Shown in pieces: positions 1 to 5,411 of a DNA stretch of 9,824 nucleotides. The notes beneath the pieces were generated by a model. It was given only the letters and a program-made list of their open reading frames with translations. It was not told the DNA's origin and ran no database searches. Origin of the DNA: Stagnihabitans sp043721775 (lineage in GTDB: Bacteria > Pseudomonadota > Alphaproteobacteria > Rhodobacterales > Rhodobacteraceae); NCBI GenBank assembly GCA_043721775.1, contig JAYSQA010000198.1:1-9824 (forward strand), written 5' to 3'. The translations under genes and the position numbers were made by a program. Numbering within the stretch: the first letter of the stretch is position 1; the number at the start of each line of letters is the position of its first letter.

Positions 1-27
1 GCAGGCCGGCGTGTTCGGTCCGCTCAT
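1..27 (-). CDS. IS5-family transposase, N-terminal fragment (cut by window edge)
   Basis: An ATG at 27-25 on the minus strand opens a frame reading MSGPNTPAC before the window ends. It is preceded by a purine-rich GGGGTGG. I recall similar starts in IS5-family DDE transposases from Rhodobacterales, where the sequence continues with a motif of the K-x-x-NW-x-x-YN type. Only nine codons are visible, so the call rests mainly on position: directly inside an IS903-like terminal repeat and reading away from it. No catalytic residue is in view. Confidence 0.6.
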
Positions 28-46
28 CCACCCCAGCTATCACGCT

Positions 47-65
47 GGATTCACAAGATGAATCC
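47..65. repeat. Subterminal palindrome of the insertion sequence
   Basis: GGATTCA (47-53) and TGAATCC (59-65) are perfect inverted repeats around a 5-nt loop, CAAGA. The palindrome lies between the terminal repeat and the transposase start. Such stem-loops near IS ends can hide the transposase start site in RNA read in from outside, or take part in transposase binding. That role is inferred from position only. Confidence 0.55.
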
Positions 66-90
66 CTAACAGGATTTGTGCAGCAGAGCC

Positions 91-651
91 GGTGGGCGCG
101 GTGGTGCACAATTCGTTCAACCGCGAGGGGCGGACGGCGACCAATATCGTGCCGGGGTTGTTTGCGATCATCATGTCGATGGCCATGATGATGATAACGA
201 CGGTGGCGATTGTGCGGGAGAATGAACGGGCAACGATGGCGGCGCTGCTGGCTACGCCGGTGCGGCCCATCGAGGTGATGCCGGGGAAGATTTTCCCGTA
301 TGTGCTGGTGGGGTGTGTGCAGACGGACGTGTTTCTGGTGGCGGCGCGTTGGGTGTTTGGGGTGCCGTTTCTGGGTGACCCGTGGGCGTTCTTTGCAGGC
401 TTCTGTCGTTCTTCACGCTATTGCCGTCGATTTCACTGTCAGGGTTCAGGTTTCCGATTGCGGGGATGCCGGGGTGGGCAAGGGTGGTGGGGTTGGCAAT
501 TCCTGCAACGCATTTCCGGCGGTTGACGCGCAAGGTGTTGTTGGAAGGGGCGGGGGTTTGGGGTGTGAGGGCGGATATGGCGGGGATTGCTGCGATCATG
601 GTCGTGATCGTGCTGGCGGCTATGCTGCGCCGGCGGCGGACGCTGGATTGA
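91..651 (+). pseudogene. ABC-2 type transporter permease, disrupted (IS insertion, internal deletion, frameshift)
   Basis: The frame entered at 92 reads VHNSFNREGRTATNIVPGLF, then MMMITTVAIVRENERATMAALLATPVRPIEVMPGKIFPYVLVG. This is the conserved core of ABC-2 exporter permeases (YhhJ/YhiH-like): an N-P/R-EGRT-NIVPGL segment, then E-R-G/A-T-M--LLATPVRP-E---GKI-PY--VG. Near 395-405 the similarity moves to the +1 frame (from 382), which continues SFFTLLPSISLSGFRFPIAGMP, ATHFRRLTRKVLLEGAG and ends RRRRTLD at TGA 649-651, the usual C-terminus of this family. About 35-40 residues expected between the two halves (a membrane segment and a T-Q-L-A-Q-type stretch) are missing, so a deletion created the frameshift. 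The 5' half of the gene is absent because an IS end lies at 90. It would have encoded the membrane subunit of a drug or macromolecule exporter; as it stands it is non-functional. Confidence 0.85.
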
Positions 652-653
652 TC

Positions 654-716
654 GGGGGTGCGGGGGGCCAGCCCCCGCACACCCCTATCTGCGGGGGGCC
701 AGCCCCCGCACCCCCG
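654..716. repeat. Tandem GC-rich hairpins after the dead permease gene
   Basis: The 22-mer from TGCGGGGGGCCAG to CCCCCGCAC occurs exactly twice, at 659-680 and 690-711. Each copy folds on itself: an eight-base stem TGCGGGGG/CCCCCGCA around GCCAG. Flanking G and C runs extend the stems. The second copy is followed by CCCCGGGATATTTGGGCC, a tail I associate with intergenic hairpins in many Rhodobacterales genomes. Starting 2 bp after the permease stop codon, the pair probably served as its transcription terminator or RNA-stabilising 3' end, although no T-run follows. Confidence 0.6.
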
Positions 717-995
717 GGATATTTGGGCCAATGTGAAAGGGAAAGCGCCAAGGTGCGGGCGCGCTGGCCGGGCGCGCTGGTCGGGGGGATGCGGGACACC
801 GGATTTTGCCGGGGATCGTTTGCGTGCAAAGAATTACTGGCGCTTGCCGGGGCCTGCCCAAATTGCGTGCCATCGGGAAAGGAGTGGTGCGCTGTGCGCG
901 TGTCGCTTGATCGCGTCAAAGCGCCGTTTTGGGCAGGTTTGGTGCTGTTGGCCGGAAAATAACCGATCTGTGAGTTGGGCTGTGTAACAGTGCAG
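717..995. other. Intergenic stretch with no supported gene
   Basis: Open frames cross this stretch on both strands, but none has a good ribosome binding site, a recognisable domain or family-like composition. The predicted peptides are rich in G, A, R, P and C, as expected from GC-rich noncoding sequence. I see an imperfect direct repeat (GCGCTGGCCGGG at 761-772 and GCGCTGGTCGGG at 775-786) and no tRNA-like fold. It may be remnant sequence between the decayed exporter and the importer operon. Confidence 0.5.
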
Positions 996-1026
996 TTGAC
1001 ACAGAGCCTATGGGACGGAGTAAGGT
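996..1026 (+). promoter_or_regulatory. Possible sigma-70 promoter of the importer operon
   Basis: A perfect TTGACA lies at 996-1001. At the usual 16-19 bp spacing only weak -10 candidates follow (AGTAAG at 1019-1024 or TAAGGT at 1021-1026). If used, transcription would start near 1030 and give a leader of about 145 nt before the binding-protein gene. A poor -10 with a good -35 would suit an activator-dependent promoter, but this is inference. Confidence 0.3.
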
Positions 1027-1098
1027 CTTGGTCAAGAACGGCGTGCCACTGTCACAAATCTGTCGTGTCGCGGGTGCATGACCCTTCTTCAAGAACGG
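1026..1098 (+). promoter_or_regulatory. Repeated palindromic element upstream of the importer operon
   Basis: The 10-mer TCAAGAACGG occurs twice, at 1032-1041 and 1089-1098, 57 bp apart. Each copy is the right arm of a small palindrome: TCTTG-GT-CAAGA at 1026-1037 and TTCTT-C-AAGAA at 1085-1095. Two matching symmetrical sites between the putative -35 and the gene could be operator sites for a regulator of the transporter, or a repeated RNA element in its leader. No regulator family can be named from the motif. Confidence 0.35.
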
Positions 1099-1158
1099 GG
1101 CTGGTCTGCCATGTCGGGCAGGCCGTCAATGGCCCCGGTCGAAATCCGCGCAAGCGGA
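1096..1158 (+). promoter_or_regulatory. Structured 5' leader of the binding-protein gene
   Basis: Three nested or adjacent stems can be drawn. An outer CGGGGC (1096-1101) pairs with GCCCCG (1132-1137). Inside it, 1103-1110 (GGTCTGCC) pairs with 1117-1124 (GGCAGGCC, one G-U pair) over a six-base loop. Next comes TCCGC (1145-1149) with GCGGA (1154-1158), capped by GCAA, a stable GNRA tetraloop, only six bases before the AAGGGAG ribosome binding site at 1165-1171. This could affect mRNA stability or ribosome access. It matches no riboswitch class I recognise. Confidence 0.4.
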
Positions 1159-1177
1159 GTAACAAAGGGAGACTAAC

Positions 1178-2302
1178 GTGACCAACAAGAACACCATCAG
1201 CCGTCGTGGCTTCATGAAGACCACGGTTGCTGGTCTGGGGGCGCTTGCTGCCCCCGCCATCATCTCATCCAAAGTGCTGGCGTCTTCGGGCGAGCTGAAT
1301 TTCATGGGCTGGGCCGGCTATCCCGACCTGAAGGACAAGATCGTTCCGGCTTTCACCAAGGCCACCGGCATCGCGGTGAACTTCACCGAGCAGCCCGAGC
1401 AGGACTCGATGTTCGCTCAGGCCAAGGTTGCGCTGCAATCCGGCGGCGTCGACGTGACCGAACCGACCGTTGACCGCGTCTCGGCGTGGAATTCCAACGG
1501 CCTGATCCAGGCCTGGGACGACACCAAGCTGGATCTGGCGAACTATCTGCCGGGTCTGATCGACGGCAACGCTGAAAAGCTGGCCCGCATCGACGGCAAG
1601 CTGTACTTCGCTCCGTCCAACTGGGGCACCGAGGCGCTGGTCGTGAAGTCTGACAGCGCCAAGCTGTCGACCCCGCCGTCGCTGGGCGATCTGTTCAACA
1701 AGGACAATCAAGTCGTTGTGCGTCCGCACTCGGCACTGGCGTCGGCCGGTCGCTATCTGGAGGCACAAGGCAAGCTGCCCTTCCCGTGGCTGGACGGCTA
1801 CAGCGACATGGCAAAGATGACCCAACTGTGGGACATCGCGCTGGACTTCGCGATCAAGGCCAAAGGCAACGTGATCCAGTGGTGGTCGGGCGAGAACGAC
1901 GCGCACGCCGGCTTCGCCGACAACGGCGCGACCCTGGGCCAGTGCTGGGACTCCACCGGCTACAACCTGCGCAATGATGGCTATGCCTATGTCGCCCCGG
2001 TTGAAGGCGCTTATGCCTGGAACCAGGGCTTCGTGCTGATGAAAAACGCTGCCAACGTCGATCAGGCGCATGAATTCGCCAAGTTCGTCTCTGGTGCGGA
2101 AGGTTCGGCTGGCTGGGCAACCGCCTTCTCGGCGAACCCGGTCAACAAGGCTGGCTACGACACCATGGGCCCGGATGTTGCCAAGTTCTACGGCGACTTC
2201 CTGACCGAAGCTACCTCCAAGGCTTTGTGGTGGTGGCCGTCGCAATCGGCTGAATTCGTTGCCAAGCGCGGCGAATATGCCGACAAGTACAAAGCTGCTT
2301 GA
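1178..2302 (+). CDS. Polyamine-type ABC transporter substrate-binding protein (PotD/PotF-like), Tat-exported
   Basis: This is the periplasmic receptor that captures the solute and delivers it to the inner-membrane permeases. The 374-residue product starts at GTG, six bases after AAGGGAG. Residues 8-14 (SRRGFMK) form a twin-arginine export motif, followed by a hydrophobic stretch (about 16-30) and probable cleavage after LAS near 36. The mature part is a type-2 periplasmic binding fold. LNFMGWAGY (40-48) aligns with the start of PotD, where a Trp and a Tyr contact the polyamine. SNWGTEALV (147-155) matches the conserved W-G-T segment, and QWWSGEN (234-240) and CWDSTGY (256-262) are aromatic and acidic clusters suited to binding an amine. 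The length is usual for PotD/PotF (about 350-370). It is the first gene of a four-gene importer operon. The exact substrate (putrescine, spermidine or another cationic or amino-acid-like compound) cannot be read from the sequence. Confidence 0.9.
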   Translation: MTNKNTISRRGFMKTTVAGLGALAAPAIISSKVLASSGELNFMGWAGYPDLKDKIVPAFTKATGIAVNFTEQPEQDSMFAQAKVALQSGGVDVTEPTVDRVSAWNSNGLIQAWDDTKLDLANYLPGLIDGNAEKLARIDGKLYFAPSNWGTEALVVKSDSAKLSTPPSLGDLFNKDNQVVVRPHSALASAGRYLEAQGKLPFPWLDGYSDMAKMTQLWDIALDFAIKAKGNVIQWWSGENDAHAGFADNGATLGQCWDSTGYNLRNDGYAYVAPVEGAYAWNQGFVLMKNAANVDQAHEFAKFVSGAEGSAGWATAFSANPVNKAGYDTMGPDVAKFYGDFLTEATSKALWWWPSQSAEFVAKRGEYADKYKAA

Positions 2303-2322
2303 TCTGACAGCAGTTCAGGTTG

Positions 2323-2347
2323 CACCGGGCCCCTTTGGGGCCCGGTG
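2323..2347 (+). terminator. Intercistronic hairpin after the binding-protein gene
   Basis: CACCGGGCCCC (2323-2333) and GGGGCCCGGTG (2337-2347) form a perfect 11-bp stem with a TTT loop, 20 bp after the stop codon. There is no T-run behind it. This suggests an attenuator or a 3' RNA-stabilising structure rather than a full terminator. Such hairpins after binding-protein genes typically leave more receptor mRNA than membrane-subunit mRNA. Confidence 0.75.
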
Positions 2348-2422
2348 TGGCATTGGACGCTTGCTGGCGCGGCGTCTTAGACCGCATGTAAAAACAAACG
2401 ACAACAGGGGACCGACCAACCG

Positions 2423-3505
2423 ATGAGCGCCGGTATTGATCTGGATAATGTATGCTGCGACTTTGGCAGCTTTCGCGCCGTGGACCATGTGAATGTCTCG
2501 ATCAAACCCGGCGAGTTCTTCTCGTTTCTGGGCCCGTCGGGCTGTGGCAAGACCACCATTCTGCGCATGATCTCGGGGTTCACCGACCCGTCTTCGGGGG
2601 TGATCCGCATTGGTGACAAGGATATGAAGGGGCAGCGGCCCAATCAGCGGCCAACCGCGCTGATCTTTCAGAACCTGGCGCTGTTTCCCTTGATGCCGAT
2701 CTGGGAGAATATCGCGTTCGGGCTTGAGGTGCGGGGCGTTGGCAAGACCGAACGCCGCGCCAAGGCCGAGGAATTGCTGCGGCTGGTTGACCTGCCTGGG
2801 GCTGCGGACAAGATGGTCAGCCAGTTGTCGGGCGGCCAGAAGCAGCGGGTGGCCATTGCGCGCGCTTTGGCGGTTGAGCCGTCGGTGATGCTGCTGGACG
2901 AGCCGCTGTCGGCACTGGATCTGAAGCTGCGCCAGCATATGCGGGCGGAACTGCGGGCAATCCAGAAGCGGACGGGCGTGACCTTCATCTACATCACCCA
3001 TGATCAGGGCGAGGCTTTGGCCATGTCGGATCGGGTGGGGGTAATGAGCCAGGGCAAATTGCAGCAGGTCGCCAACCCGCGCGACATCTACAACAACCCG
3101 GTGAATGGCTTTGTCGCGTCTTTCGTGGGCGAGAACAACATCTTCGCAGGCAAGGTCGGGTCGGTTGCCGACGGCATGGCGCGGTTTGATACCGCGCATG
3201 GCAGCTTCCGGACGCGGGTCAACCAGACCGAGGGCAAGGATCTGAAGCTGTACGTCCGGCCCGAACATACCCTCATCTCAACCTTCCCGGGGGCTGAGAA
3301 CAGCCTGCCCGCGACGGTGACGGATGTGGCGTTCGAGGGCAACTTCATCTCGGTTCATGCTGTATCCGACAGCGGGGCGACGCTGCTGTGCGAGTTGCGC
3401 AACGATAGCTCCAGCGCCATTCCTTCGCAGGGCGACAAGCTGTTCATGAGCTTTGCCGCTGAACGCGCCTCGATCCTGCCTGACGGTCAGACGCGGGGAG
3501 AATGA
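2423..3505 (+). CDS. Polyamine-type ABC transporter ATP-binding protein (PotA-like)
   Basis: This cytoplasmic ATPase powers the importer. The 360-residue product has all the expected motifs: Walker A GPSGCGKTT (37-45), Q-loop Gln83 (IFQNLALFP), signature LSGGQKQR (135-142), Walker B VMLLDEP (155-161), D-loop SALD and H-loop His193 (ITHDQ). About residues 235-352 form the C-terminal TOBE-type regulatory domain, with the family marker VRPEH (278-282). Length and layout are those of PotA/PotG and other CUT1/MOI-type subunits. The ATG is preceded by AGGGGA at 2406-2411, a somewhat long 11-base spacing. It lies 120 bp after the binding-protein gene, across a strong hairpin, and only 4 bp before the first permease gene. 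Confidence 0.93.
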   Translation: MSAGIDLDNVCCDFGSFRAVDHVNVSIKPGEFFSFLGPSGCGKTTILRMISGFTDPSSGVIRIGDKDMKGQRPNQRPTALIFQNLALFPLMPIWENIAFGLEVRGVGKTERRAKAEELLRLVDLPGAADKMVSQLSGGQKQRVAIARALAVEPSVMLLDEPLSALDLKLRQHMRAELRAIQKRTGVTFIYITHDQGEALAMSDRVGVMSQGKLQQVANPRDIYNNPVNGFVASFVGENNIFAGKVGSVADGMARFDTAHGSFRTRVNQTEGKDLKLYVRPEHTLISTFPGAENSLPATVTDVAFEGNFISVHAVSDSGATLLCELRNDSSSAIPSQGDKLFMSFAAERASILPDGQTRGE

Positions 3506-3509
3506 CGGG

Positions 3510-4433
3510 ATGGATGACCTTCTGCGCCGTTACGGCTCCACGCTGACCGGAGCTTTCATGCTGCTGGTGGCCTTCTGGCTGCTGATGCTGGTGATCCTGC
3601 CCAATGTCACCTTGTTCGAGGCCAGCTTCCGGCCTTATCTGCCGGTGGTCGATGTCGGCGGGCCGCGGGATTTCTATTCGCTGAACAACTATGCGAAGTT
3701 CTTCGCGAACAACACGGACACCAATATCTTCGGGTATAATCTGCCGTTGCCGATCCATGTGAAGATCTTCTTCGGGACGATCTACTATTCGACCATGGTG
3801 ACGGTGATCACCTTTGTCATAGCCTATCCGCTGGCCTTCTATCTGGCCAAGGTGGTCAGCCCCAAGTCGCTGCCGACGCTGTTTCTGCTGCTGTTCGTGC
3901 CCTTGTGGGTGTCGGAAGTGCTGCGCAGCTTTGCGTGGTGGATCATTCTGGCGCTGAAGGGGCCGCTCAATGCGATCCTGATGGGGACGGGCATTCTGGA
4001 TCAGCCGGTGCGCTGGATCATGGGGTATCGGGCGATCATCATCGGGCTGGTCTATACCTATGTGCTGTTCATGGTGTTCCCGATCTACAACGCCATTCAG
4101 TCGCTGGACACCAACCAGATCGAGGCGGCGCAGGATCTGGGCTCGCCCTGGTGGCGGACACATGCGCGGGTGATCCTGCCACATGCCAAACCGGGCATCG
4201 CCTCGGGGGCAGTCATGGTTTTCATGCTGTCGGCGGGGTCTTTGCTGGTGCCGGCGCTGCTGGGGTCTCCGACCAGTCTGTGGTTCACCCAGACCATTCA
4301 GCAATGGATGCTGGAAAGTCAGGATTGGAACACCGGGGCGGCTTATTCGTTCCTGTTCCTGATCCTGTGCACGGTTTTCGTGTCACTGGTGATGTGGCTG
4401 TTCAAAGTGCAACTTACTGATATTGCGAAATAA
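3510..4433 (+). CDS. Polyamine-type ABC transporter permease 1 (PotB-like)
   Basis: One of two inner-membrane subunits forming the channel. I choose ATG 3510 (MDDLLRRYGS, 307 residues), nine bases after GGGGAG, over an in-frame upstream start that would run about 50 bp into the ATPase gene. Six hydrophobic segments are visible at about 14-34, 88-113, 121-145, 175-195, 231-251 and 277-299. A large periplasmic loop lies between the first two, as in PotB/PotH. The EAA loop that docks on the ATPase is clear: IEAAQDLGSPWWRTHARVILP (204-224), with the conserved EAA, G and LP. The gene follows the ATPase stop by 4 bp and is 15 bp from the second permease, so translational coupling is likely. Confidence 0.93.
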   Translation: MDDLLRRYGSTLTGAFMLLVAFWLLMLVILPNVTLFEASFRPYLPVVDVGGPRDFYSLNNYAKFFANNTDTNIFGYNLPLPIHVKIFFGTIYYSTMVTVITFVIAYPLAFYLAKVVSPKSLPTLFLLLFVPLWVSEVLRSFAWWIILALKGPLNAILMGTGILDQPVRWIMGYRAIIIGLVYTYVLFMVFPIYNAIQSLDTNQIEAAQDLGSPWWRTHARVILPHAKPGIASGAVMVFMLSAGSLLVPALLGSPTSLWFTQTIQQWMLESQDWNTGAAYSFLFLILCTVFVSLVMWLFKVQLTDIAK

Positions 4434-4448
4434 GGGGAGGGCGAGACC

Positions 4449-5288
4449 ATGACGGATAAATTGCGCCGGACCTTATATCACATCTATACAGGGCTGTTCT
4501 TGTTGTATCTGCTGGTGCCTTTGGTGCTGATGGGGGGGGCGGCTTTCAACGATAGCCGGTTGCCCTCGGTCTATCCATGGAAGGGACTGACTGACCGCTG
4601 GTTTGTCGACCTGTGGAATGACGAGACGATGTGGACCTCGTTCCGCAACACCATTCTGGTGGCTTTGGCCGTGGTGGCGCTTGCGGTGCCGATTGGCACG
4701 GCGGCGGCGATTGTGGTGAACTCGATCTCGGGCCGTGTCCGGTCGGTGCTGTATGGCTTCATGGTGGCGCCGGTGCTGGCGCCGGGGGCGGTGATCGGGA
4801 TTTCCACCATCCTGTTCTGGAACAAGCTGCATGTGCCGACGGGTCTGCATCTGTCGGTGCTGGGGCAGGTCAGCTACATTGCGGCTTTCGTGATGCTGAT
4901 GGTGCTGGCCCGGTTGCAAAGCTTTGATGAAAACCTTGAAGAGGCGGCTTTGGACCTTGGTGCCAGCCATGCTCAGGTCATGCGCCGTATCCTGTTGCCG
5001 CATCTGTACCCGGCGATCGGGGCGGGGGCTGCGATTGCCTTCTTCCAGTCGATCGAGAACTTCAACATCACCCTCTTCACCCGGGGCACCGCACAGACGC
5101 TGACGGTCTATGTGTTTTCCAAGGTGCGGGCCGGGATCACGCCTTCGATCAACGCCTTGGCGTTGCTGCTTATTCTGGTGACCTTCTCGGCAGCGGTGGT
5201 TTATGAAGTGCGCCGCCGCCGTGCCGCCACCATTGAAGCCGCGCGTGAGGCAGAAGCGCGCCGGGCCGATGAGGCTGGCATCATCTGA
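4449..5288 (+). CDS. Polyamine-type ABC transporter permease 2 (PotC-like)
   Basis: Second channel subunit, 279 residues. The ATG follows GGGGAGGG (4434-4441) by seven bases, immediately behind the first permease's stop codon. Six membrane segments lie near 12-33, 66-90, 100-124, 136-154, 187-207 and 233-252. The EAA motif is at 165-184 (EAALDLGASHAQVMRRILLP). SIENFNITLF (201-210) is typical of PotC/PotI proteins, which carry a similar F-D-D/N-F segment there. The C-terminal tail (254-274) is unusually rich in Arg, Glu and Ala (VRRRRAATIEAAREAEARR) and probably forms a cytoplasmic helix; PotC itself is shorter here. Last gene of the operon, followed within 25 bp by a strong terminator. Confidence 0.93.
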   Translation: MTDKLRRTLYHIYTGLFLLYLLVPLVLMGGAAFNDSRLPSVYPWKGLTDRWFVDLWNDETMWTSFRNTILVALAVVALAVPIGTAAAIVVNSISGRVRSVLYGFMVAPVLAPGAVIGISTILFWNKLHVPTGLHLSVLGQVSYIAAFVMLMVLARLQSFDENLEEAALDLGASHAQVMRRILLPHLYPAIGAGAAIAFFQSIENFNITLFTRGTAQTLTVYVFSKVRAGITPSINALALLLILVTFSAAVVYEVRRRRAATIEAAREAEARRADEAGII

Positions 5289-5311
5289 TGCAATGGCGTG
5301 CATGAATGCAG

Positions 5312-5341
5312 AAAAAAGGGGGCGATGACGCCCCCTTTTTT
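5312..5341. terminator. Bidirectional rho-independent terminator
   Basis: A6 (5312-5317), GGGGGCG (5318-5324), loop ATGA, CGCCCCC (5329-5335), T6 (5336-5341). The seven-base GC stem is flanked by an A-run and a T-run, so it works as an intrinsic terminator in both directions. It ends the importer operon on the plus strand and can stop mmsA transcripts coming from the other side. Confidence 0.92.
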
Positions 5342-5362
5342 GTTCAGTTGCGGTCTGGTGTG

Positions 5363-5394
5363 CCTGCCGGCCCCAGGTCGTCCTGGGCGGCAGG
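5363..5394. other. Interrupted GC-rich hairpin at the 3' end of mmsA
   Basis: CCTGCC (5363-5368) pairs with GGCAGG (5389-5394), and CCCAGG (5372-5377) pairs with CCTGGG (5382-5387) over the loop TCGT, with a small asymmetric internal bulge. It starts 18 bp past the mmsA stop codon on the minus strand and has no T-run there. It may protect the mmsA 3' end, with termination occurring at the following bidirectional terminator. Confidence 0.5.
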
Positions 5395-5411
5395 GCCTGG
5401 CTTGGGTACGA

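Larger units (their letters stand above)
1..90 (-). mobile_element. Terminal part of an IS5-family (IS903-like) insertion sequence
   Basis: Read on the minus strand, the element starts at base 90 with GGCTCTGCTGCACAAATCCT. This closely resembles the GGCTTTGTTG-type terminal inverted repeat of the IS903 group of the IS5 family (recognised from memory, not searched). About 60 nt inside this end a transposase start codon is reached, the usual spacing for these compact elements. The base after the repeat (91) begins sequence in frame with an ABC permease, so the IS boundary sits inside that gene. The other end, and any target-site duplication (IS903-type elements usually make 9 bp, which would be 91-99 here), lie outside the window. 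Confidence 0.75.

Noticed and set aside
654..711. Two direct repeats as a possible CRISPR array
   Set aside because: Only two copies with a 9-bp gap, each a self-contained GC hairpin. There is no spacer-length unit and no cas gene.
300..962. 220-codon plus-strand frame crossing the permease remnant and the intergenic region
   Set aside because: It runs out of frame through permease-like sequence and through the hairpin repeats. Cys/Gly/Arg-rich nonsense composition.
975..1181. 68-codon plus-strand frame just before the binding-protein gene
   Set aside because: It overlaps the putative promoter and structured leader, lacks a good ribosome binding site and has no recognisable sequence. A leader peptide is not excluded but not supported.
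1265..2245. Long (326-codon) minus-strand open frame opposite the binding-protein gene
   Set aside because: It is a GC-driven antisense shadow: composition is Arg/Gly/Val-rich without domain features, and the plus strand holds a full, recognisable protein.
3453..3509. Longer N-terminus for the first permease
   Set aside because: It would overlap the ATPase gene by about 50 bp and add residues unlike the family. ATG 3510 has a proper ribosome binding site and is followed by a normal cytoplasmic start and first membrane helix.
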